DNA of 64,000 bases. Source: an uncultured Alphaproteobacteria bacterium (GTDB lineage: Bacteria; Pseudomonadota; Alphaproteobacteria; HIMB59). This document shows, piece by piece, positions 58,128-64,000 of this stretch; within the stretch, counting starts at the first letter, position 1; each line of letters starts with the position of its first letter. The notes below the pieces were generated by a model. That model saw nothing but the letters and a program-made list of their open reading frames with translations. It was not told the origin of the DNA and ran no database searches. A program made the position numbers and the translations under genes. The stretch lies in assembly GCA_902530745.1 (NCBI GenBank), contig CACABO010000001.1, forward strand, positions 124,001 through 188,000. The letters are read 5' to 3'.

Positions 58128-59743
58128 AATTAATTTTCGTTACCGGAGGTGTTGTTTCATCGCTAGGTAAGGGAATAGTCACTGCATCATTAGCCTCTCT
58201 TCTTAGTTCTAGAGGCATTAAACTAAAAATTAGAAAATTAGATCCGTATTTAAACGTTGATCCTGGAACAATGAGCCCATACCAACACGGTGAAGTTTAT
58301 GTCACTGATGACGGCTATGAGACTGATTTAGACTTAGGCCATTATGAGAGGTTTACAGATATAAAATGTTCTAAAAATGACTCTATTTCATCTGGTAAAA
58401 TTTACTCAACTATACTTTCAAAGGAAAGAAAAGGTGAATATTTAGGATCTACTGTACAAGTAATACCGCACGTCACTGAAGAAATAAAAAATTCGATAAA
58501 AAAATCTACTAATAAGGATGATGTTATTATTTGTGAAATAGGGGGTACAGTTGGTGATATAGAAAGTCTCCCTTTCTTGGAAGCTATCAGACAATTTAAA
58601 AACGAAAGACAGCTAGACACACTCCTCATACATTTAACCTTACTTCCATATATAGAAACATCTGGTGAAATTAAAACAAAGCCCACTCAGCACTCTGTTA
58701 AAGAGCTTTTAAATGCAGGAATTCAGCCTGATATAATTGTTTGTAGAAGTAATAAAAAAATAAAGTATGAAGAAATTCAAAAAATTAGTTTGTTTTGTAA
58801 TGTACCAACTAATGCTGTAATTCCGTCCTATGATGTAGGAAGCATATACCAAGTACCTTCTTTATTATCAAAATCAAAATTAGATGACTTAGTCATAAAA
58901 AATTTAAATATAAAATCTACAAAGAAAAAAGATCTATCAAAATGGACAAACTTTGAAGTACTAGAGTCAAGAGCAAAAGAGGAACTAAATATATTTATAA
59001 TTGGAAAATATGTTCATTTAAAAGATAGTTATAAATCTCTCTACGAAGCTATTTATCATGCAGGTGTTCACAATAAAGTAAATGTTAAAATCAAATGGAT
59101 TGACTCAGAGACAATAAACAAAAAAAATGTTGATGAGTTATTAATTAAGGCCGCAGGTATACTTATACCTGGCGGTTTTGGAAATAGAGGTATAAGTGGA
59201 AAAATAGAAGCTATTAGGTATGCTAGAGAAAATCAAATTCCTTTCTTAGGAATATGTTTGGGCATGCAATTATCAATTATTGAATTTACTAAAAATGTTT
59301 TGAAAATGAAAAACTCAGGTAGTTCTGAATTTGGTAAGCATACTAATAATGTCATATCACTAATGACTGAATGGAGCAAAAAAAATCAAAAAGTAACGAG
59401 AACAAAAGAAAATGATTTAGGCGCTACTATGAGATTGGGCTCTTATCCTTGCTATATAAAACATAAATCTTTAGCCTCAAAAATTTATAAAAAAAAATTA
59501 ATTCATGAAAGACATAGACATAGGTATGAAGTGAATCCTAAATATAGATCTTCAATAGAAAAAAAAGGTCTTGTTTTTTCTGGATTTTCAAAAGATAAAA
59601 AATTATTAGAAATCATTGAAAATAAAAATCATAAATGGTTCCTCGGAGTTCAATTTCATCCTGAGCTGAAATCTAAACCGTTTAAGCCTCACCCTATATT
59701 TTTCTCATTTATAAAAAATAGTTTAATGAATAAAAATGCCTAG
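58124..59743 (+). CDS. pyrG: CTP synthase
   Basis: CTP synthase aminates UTP to CTP. The ATP-binding N-terminus is FVTGGVVSSLGKGI, followed by KLDPYLNVDPGTMSP and GEVYVTDDGYETDLDLG. The amidotransferase Cys378 is in GICLGMQ, and the His/Glu in GVQFHPELKS. The start is GTG at 58124, overlapping the secG stop. At 539 residues it is full length. It overlaps kdsA by 8 bp. Confidence 0.97.
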   Translation: MKLIFVTGGVVSSLGKGIVTASLASLLSSRGIKLKIRKLDPYLNVDPGTMSPYQHGEVYVTDDGYETDLDLGHYERFTDIKCSKNDSISSGKIYSTILSKERKGEYLGSTVQVIPHVTEEIKNSIKKSTNKDDVIICEIGGTVGDIESLPFLEAIRQFKNERQLDTLLIHLTLLPYIETSGEIKTKPTQHSVKELLNAGIQPDIIVCRSNKKIKYEEIQKISLFCNVPTNAVIPSYDVGSIYQVPSLLSKSKLDDLVIKNLNIKSTKKKDLSKWTNFEVLESRAKEELNIFIIGKYVHLKDSYKSLYEAIYHAGVHNKVNVKIKWIDSETINKKNVDELLIKAAGILIPGGFGNRGISGKIEAIRYARENQIPFLGICLGMQLSIIEFTKNVLKMKNSGSSEFGKHTNNVISLMTEWSKKNQKVTRTKENDLGATMRLGSYPCYIKHKSLASKIYKKKLIHERHRHRYEVNPKYRSSIEKKGLVFSGFSKDKKLLEIIENKNHKWFLGVQFHPELKSKPFKPHPIFFSFIKNSLMNKNA

Positions 59744-60560
59744 ATCTGTCCAATTATCTAAAAATTTTATTAAAAATGATACTGACAGACTGACTTTAAT
59801 ATCTGGTCCATGCTTGTTAGAAAATGAAAAACTAGTTAGAAAAGTTGCACAATCTCTTATTAAATACGCAAAAAAAGAAAAGTTCAATTTAGTATTTAAA
59901 TGTAGTTTTGATAAAGCTAACAGAAGTTCTCATAAAACAATACGTAATAAAATTTCTATAGATAAATCCATAGATATATTAAAAAATCTCAAAAAAGACC
60001 TAAAAATATCTATTACTTCAGATGTTCATGAGACTTATCAGGTTGATAAATTGGCTGAATTTCTTGATGTAATTCAAATTCCAGCTTTCTTATGTAGACA
60101 AACAGATTTAATAAAAGCTGCTGCACAAACAAAAAAGATAGTAAATGTCAAAAAAGGACAGTTTTTATCTCATAAAGAGGTTTCAAATATCATAAATAAA
60201 ATTGAAAATGAAAATAATAAAAAAATATTAATTACTGAAAGGGGAAATTCATTTGGATATAATTACCTAATAAATGACTTTAAAGGTATTCATTTAATGA
60301 AAACATTTGGGTACCCAATTATTTTTGACTCAACACATAGCGTACAATTACCTGGTGGGTTGGGTAAAAAAAGTGGAGGCGCTAGAGAATATGTGAAACC
60401 ATTATCAAAAGCTGCTTCATCCTTAAGGATAGCAGGTTTCTTTATTGAAACACACCCAAACCCAGGAATTGCATTAAGTGACGGTCCAAATATGGTATAT
60501 TTACACAAAATGCCAGAACTCTTAAATGCTATTAACAAAATAAATAAGGCGGCAAAATAA
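59736..60560 (+). CDS. kdsA: 3-deoxy-8-phosphooctulonate synthase (KDO8P synthase)
   Basis: KdsA makes the KDO precursor needed for the LPS inner core. Motifs include LISGPCLLENE near the N-terminus, FKCSFDKANRSS and the C-terminal GGAREYVKPLSKAA. Cys26 in GPCLLE corresponds to the metal-binding Cys of metal-dependent enzymes (as in Aquifex), rather than the Asn of E. coli. At 274 residues it is normal. It overlaps pyrG by 8 bp and abuts eno. Confidence 0.95.
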   Translation: MPRSVQLSKNFIKNDTDRLTLISGPCLLENEKLVRKVAQSLIKYAKKEKFNLVFKCSFDKANRSSHKTIRNKISIDKSIDILKNLKKDLKISITSDVHETYQVDKLAEFLDVIQIPAFLCRQTDLIKAAAQTKKIVNVKKGQFLSHKEVSNIINKIENENNKKILITERGNSFGYNYLINDFKGIHLMKTFGYPIIFDSTHSVQLPGGLGKKSGGAREYVKPLSKAASSLRIAGFFIETHPNPGIALSDGPNMVYLHKMPELLNAINKINKAAK

Positions 60561-61832
60561 ATGAAAATTAAAAATATAACAGCTAGAGAAATTTTTGATA
60601 GTAGGGGTAACCCAACTGTAGAATGTGAAATGATATTTGAAAATATAACTTATCCATTTCGTGGAATGGTTCCATCAGGAGCGTCCACAGGAAAATTTGA
60701 AGCACTAGAATTAAGAGATTTAGACCCCAATAGAATGAGCGGTAAAGGTGTACTAAAAGCTGTATCTAATGTTAACGAACTCATCAATCCAAAAATTTTA
60801 GATAAAAGTTTTGCTGATTACAGAGAATTTGATCAATTCTTAATAGATTTAGATGGTACAGAAAATAAATCAGAGTTCGGAGCAAATGCCATTTTATCTC
60901 TAAGTCTTGCTTATTATAAGGCTTGGTCTTATGTAAACTTTGGTGAAATATTTCTCTCTCAGGGTTTAGATAATTTAATTATTCCAGTTCCAATGCTGAA
61001 TGTAATAAATGGCGGTCAACATGCTGATAATGATGTTGATTTTCAAGAGTTTATGATTTTACCTATAGGATTTAAATCTTTGACCGAAGCTTTATCCTCA
61101 ACACATTCTGTAATAACTAATATAAAAAAAGAATTAAAATCTAGATCTTTAAACACTAATCTTGGCGATGAAGGAGGCTTTGCACCTAATTTAAAATCAC
61201 ATCTAGACGTTCTAGACTTAATATGTAATTCAATTTCTAAAGCAGGCTTTAAATTAAATGATCATTTTAAAATTTCATTAGATGCAGCTTCTAGTGAGTT
61301 TTACTCTGATGGAAAATATAATTTCGAGGGTAACTCATATTCGACAGAAGAAATGATTAGTGTCTACGAAAATATTTGTAAAAAATATCCAATTTTTTCA
61401 ATTGAAGATGCACTTAATGAAGAGGATTATGAGGGCTGGGTAAAAATTACAAATAAACTTGGTTCAAAAATACGATTAGTGGGCGATGATCTTTTTGTTA
61501 CAAATATACAAAAATTGCATACTGGTATAAATGAAAAACAAGCGAATAGTATTTTAATTAAATTGAATCAAATAGGCACAGTTACAGAAACTTTAGAAGC
61601 TATCAAGCTGGCTACAGAGAATAGTTTTGCATCTATTATGTCCCATAGGTCAGGTGAAACTGAGGATTCTTTTATTTCAGATTTAGCTGTTGCTTCACGA
61701 TGCCCTTTGATTAAAACCGGTTCTTTAGCTAGATCTGATAGAGTTGCAAAATATAATCAGTTACTTAGAATATCAGAAAATGACAATATTAAAGGGTATG
61801 CTGGTGAATTAAGTGAAGTCTTTAAAAGCTAG
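60561..61832 (+). CDS. eno: Enolase
   Basis: Enolase interconverts 2-phosphoglycerate and phosphoenolpyruvate. Catalytic and Mg-binding motifs are intact: GDEGGFAPN, SIEDALNEEDYEGW, DDLFVTN, KLNQIGTVTET, MSHRSGETED and IKTGSLARSDRVAKYNQLLR. At 423 residues it is typical. It overlaps the ftsB-like gene by 20 bp. Confidence 0.97.
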   Translation: MKIKNITAREIFDSRGNPTVECEMIFENITYPFRGMVPSGASTGKFEALELRDLDPNRMSGKGVLKAVSNVNELINPKILDKSFADYREFDQFLIDLDGTENKSEFGANAILSLSLAYYKAWSYVNFGEIFLSQGLDNLIIPVPMLNVINGGQHADNDVDFQEFMILPIGFKSLTEALSSTHSVITNIKKELKSRSLNTNLGDEGGFAPNLKSHLDVLDLICNSISKAGFKLNDHFKISLDAASSEFYSDGKYNFEGNSYSTEEMISVYENICKKYPIFSIEDALNEEDYEGWVKITNKLGSKIRLVGDDLFVTNIQKLHTGINEKQANSILIKLNQIGTVTETLEAIKLATENSFASIMSHRSGETEDSFISDLAVASRCPLIKTGSLARSDRVAKYNQLLRISENDNIKGYAGELSEVFKS

Positions 61833-62100
61833 TAGTTTAATAAACTTCCTTTTTATATTTGTATTGATTTACCTGATATATCACACAATTTATGGAAAAT
61901 TCAATATTGGAAATTACTTGATTTATCAATTTGAGGAAAAAATGTATAAAAAATTGCAATCCAATCTCGATCAAAAAATGTTAGATATTAATATTGATTT
62001 ACACTCTTTCTATTCTAATAAAGAGGATTATATTGATGAAATTACTAAGCAGAATTCCCCAAATATTCAAGATGGAGAAACCATATTAAAGTTAGATTAA
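61813..62100 (+). CDS. ftsB: Septum formation initiator (FtsB/DivIC family)
   Basis: Small bitopic proteins of this family link FtsQ and FtsL in the divisome. The 95-residue product has one N-terminal membrane segment (about 8-26), the turn motif YGKFNIG (family GerGL) and a following short coiled coil. The start is GTG at 61813, inside eno. Position between eno and pdhA is the usual alphaproteobacterial place. Low similarity is normal for the family; function inferred largely from context. Confidence 0.72.
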   Translation: MKSLKASSLINFLFIFVLIYLIYHTIYGKFNIGNYLIYQFEEKMYKKLQSNLDQKMLDINIDLHSFYSNKEDYIDEITKQNSPNIQDGETILKLD

Positions 62101-62101
62101 G

Positions 62102-63079
62102 ATGAATAAAAAAAATAAAAATAATTTTACAAATGACCAGTTATTGAAGTTTTACGAAAAAATGTTTTTAATTAGAAAATTTGAAGAAAAAGCTGCTCAA
62201 TTATATGGAGCTGGAAAAATTGGAGGTTTTTGCCATTTATACATTGGCCAAGAGGCTGTTGTCATAGGTATTCTCTCCTCTATTAACTCAGAGGATACCG
62301 TTATCACAGCTTATAGAGATCATGGACATATATTAGCTCGTGGAGTAGATCCTAAACTAGTAATGTCTGAATTAACTGGAAGGAAAGATGGCATTTCAAA
62401 AGGTAAAGGTGGATCAATGCACATGTTCTCCAAAGCAAATAGATTTTATGGTGGGCACGGTATCGTTGGAGCGCAAGTACCTTTAGGCGTTGGTATAGGT
62501 TTTGCACATAAATATAGAAATGAAAAAAAAATTTCAAGAGTCTATTTAGGGGATGGGGCTATGAGTAATGGCCAAGTTTTTGAGGCATTTAATTTAGCAT
62601 CACTTTGGGAATTACCAGTATTATTTATTATTGAAAATAATAAATATGGAATGGGTACATCTATTGGAAGGTCTGCAGCAGGAGGTGAGTTGTACGAACG
62701 AGCGACTGTATTCGGCATTAAAGGTGAAAAAGTAGACGGTATGAATTTTTTTAATGTAAGTGAGTCAGCTATAAGGGCAAGAGAATATATCGAAAAAAAT
62801 TCTAAGCCCTACATTATCGAAATGGATACATATAGATACAGAGGCCATTCAATGTCTGATCCTGGTTTATACAGGACTAAAGATGAAGTGAATAAAATGA
62901 AAGAGATAGATCCTGTGTTAATGATGAAAAATACTTTATTAAATGATTATAAAATTCAAGAGGACACGATTAAAGATATTGAAAGCGATATTAAGAAACA
63001 AATTAGAGATGTAGAAAAATTTTCACTTGAGTCGCCACTCCCAGATTTAAAAGAATTATACACCGAGGTATATTTATGA
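62102..63079 (+). CDS. pdhA: Pyruvate dehydrogenase E1 component subunit alpha
   Basis: E1 alpha binds thiamine diphosphate and decarboxylates pyruvate. The cofactor motif [17 protein letters not shown] with [11 protein letters not shown] is intact, as are [11 protein letters not shown] and [15 protein letters not shown] (the phosphorylation-loop region). At 325 residues it is normal for the alpha2beta2 type. It overlaps pdhB by 4 bp. Confidence 0.96.
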   Translation: MNKKNKNNFTNDQLLKFYEKMFLIRKFEEKAAQLYGAGKIGGFCHLYIGQEAVVIGILSSINSEDTVITAYRDHGHILARGVDPKLVMSELTGRKDGISKGKGGSMHMFSKANRFYGGHGIVGAQVPLGVGIGFAHKYRNEKKISRVYLGDGAMSNGQVFEAFNLASLWELPVLFIIENNKYGMGTSIGRSAAGGELYERATVFGIKGEKVDGMNFFNVSESAIRAREYIEKNSKPYIIEMDTYRYRGHSMSDPGLYRTKDEVNKMKEIDPVLMMKNTLLNDYKIQEDTIKDIESDIKKQIRDVEKFSLESPLPDLKELYTEVYL

Positions 63080-64000
63080 AAATACTTCTACCAGCTTTAT
63101 CTCCAACAATGGAAACAGGTAACTTAGTAAAATGGTTAGTTAAGGAGGGAGATAGTGTAGTTTCAGGAGATATTTTAGCAGAAATTGAGACTGATAAAGC
63201 TACTATGGAACTAGAGTCACCCGATGACGGTAAAGTTGAAAAAATACTGGTCAAAGAGGGAACTGAAAATATAAGTGTTAATACTGAGATTGCTCTACTT
63301 AAAGTTGATGGTGAGGAAATAGAGGAGATACCAGAAAAACCTATTGAAAAATCTCCACAAGTCTCCTCTAACGGCTTTGAACCTTCCACAGCAGAAGTAA
63401 AAATCTCTTTGAATTCTCTGTTAAATCAAACAAAAGAAAATTTAGACTCAAAGAACTGGTCTGAAAAAGAAATAAGTATGAGAGAGGCATTGAACCAAGC
63501 TATTGAGGAAGAAATGAAATTAGATAAAGATGTTTTTCTTTTAGGAGAAGAGGTAGCAGAATACGATGGTGCATATAAAGTAACTCAGGGGCTTCTTGAT
63601 AAATTTGGTTCAAAAAGGGTTTTAGACACTCCTATATCTGAACATGGTTTTACAGGCTTAGCTATAGGAGCAGCAATGGCAGGTCTCAAGCCTATATGTG
63701 AATTTATGACTTTTAATTTTTCTATGCAGGCAATTGATCAAATAGTTAATTCTGCTGCTAAATCTTTATATATGTCAGGCGGAGAAATAAATGTTCCTAT
63801 AGTTTTTCGAGGCCCGAATGGTGCTGCAGCTAGAGTAGGAGCACAACATAGCCAATGTTTTATATCTTGGTTTTCTCATATACCAGGCTTGATAGTAATT
63901 GCTCCTTCAAATGCAAGAGATGCAAAAGGTTTATTAAAATCATCTATTCGAAATCCTAATCCTGTTGTTTTTTTAGAACATGAATTGCTCTATAAAGAAA
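63076..64000 (+). CDS. pdhB: Pyruvate dehydrogenase E1 component subunit beta with lipoyl domain (3' truncated)
   Basis: This subunit pairs with PdhA. The first 80 residues are a lipoyl domain with the lipoylated lysine in [13 protein letters not shown], as in many alphaproteobacterial E1 beta proteins. A linker follows, then the E1 beta catalytic part ([54 protein letters not shown]). It runs off the window at 64000, so the C-terminal third is missing. It overlaps pdhA by 4 bp; the E2 and E3 genes are presumably just beyond. Confidence 0.95.
   Translation, partial: MKILLPALSPTMETGNLVKWLVKEGDSVVSGDILAEIETDKATMELESPDDGKVEKILVKEGTENISVNTEIALLKVDGEEIEEIPEKPIEKSPQVSSNGFEPSTAEVKISLNSLLNQTKENLDSKNWSEKEISMREALNQAIEEEMKLDKDVFLLGEEVAEYDGAYKVTQGLLDKFGSKRVLDTPISEHGFTGLAIGAAMAGLKPICEFMTFNFSMQAIDQIVNSAAKSLYMSGGEINVPIVFRGPNGAAARVGAQHSQCFISWFSHIPGLIVIAPSNARDAKGLLKSSIRNPNPVVFLEHELLYKE

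Overview
The window looks like chromosomal core from a streamlined, strongly A+T-rich Alphaproteobacterium. The gene orders are classic for that class: tig-clpP-clpX-lon-hupB-tRNA-nuoA..N-birA-coaX-rnj-DUF1467-proS-lolC-lolD-dnaE; rpsB-tsf-pyrH-frr-uppS-cdsA-dxr-bamA-lpxD-fabZ-lpxA-lpxI-lpxB; and ppiD-trpEGDC-moaC-moeA-lexA-gltX-gltA. The LPS genes show a Gram-negative envelope. Low G+C, short proteins, near-zero intergenic DNA and a single accessory gene suggest a free-living streamlined marine lineage (SAR11, HIMB59 or AEGEAN-169-like). That placement is inference; no rRNA is present to settle it.

Layout. 1-5 kb: the 3' end of a dusA-like gene and glnE run rightward and meet glnB-glnA running leftward (nitrogen control). 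4.87-11.1 kb: tRNA-His and tRNA-Leu, the proteostasis block tig-clpP-clpX-lon, hupB, then tRNA-Val and tRNA-Asp. 11.1-12.1 kb: one decayed accessory gene, a secreted polysaccharide-lyase-like protein with in-frame stops. 12.2-35.4 kb: 22 co-directional genes with no gap above 5 bp, covering all 14 complex I subunits, biotin ligase, pantothenate kinase, RNase J, ProRS, lipoprotein export and DNA polymerase III alpha. 35.4-47.1 kb: an rpsB leader with mutually exclusive pairings, then translation factors, isoprenoid and phospholipid steps, BamA and lipid A synthesis. 47.1-57.1 kb: ten leftward genes that overlap at every junction (ppiD, trpEGDC, moaC, moeA, lexA, gltX, gltA). 57.1-64 kb: tpiA, secG, pyrG, kdsA, eno, ftsB-like, pdhA and partial pdhB.

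How it works together. PII (GlnB) with its uridylylation tyrosine, glutamine synthetase with its adenylylation tyrosine, and GlnE form the standard nitrogen cascade, although GlnE's adenylylating half is eroded. Glycolysis (tpiA, eno), pyruvate dehydrogenase, citrate synthase and complex I form a respiratory carbon route. dxr, uppS, cdsA, bamA, the lpx genes, kdsA and lolCD build the envelope.

I found no clearly new multi-gene system. The most interesting signals are losses and divergence inside housekeeping genes (DusA-like cysteine, UppS, DXR and GlnE motifs, trigger-factor PPIase), absent landmark genes (rseP, comEC), the decaying lyase gene beside tRNA-Asp, the rpsB leader, and tRNAs used as mRNA punctuation.
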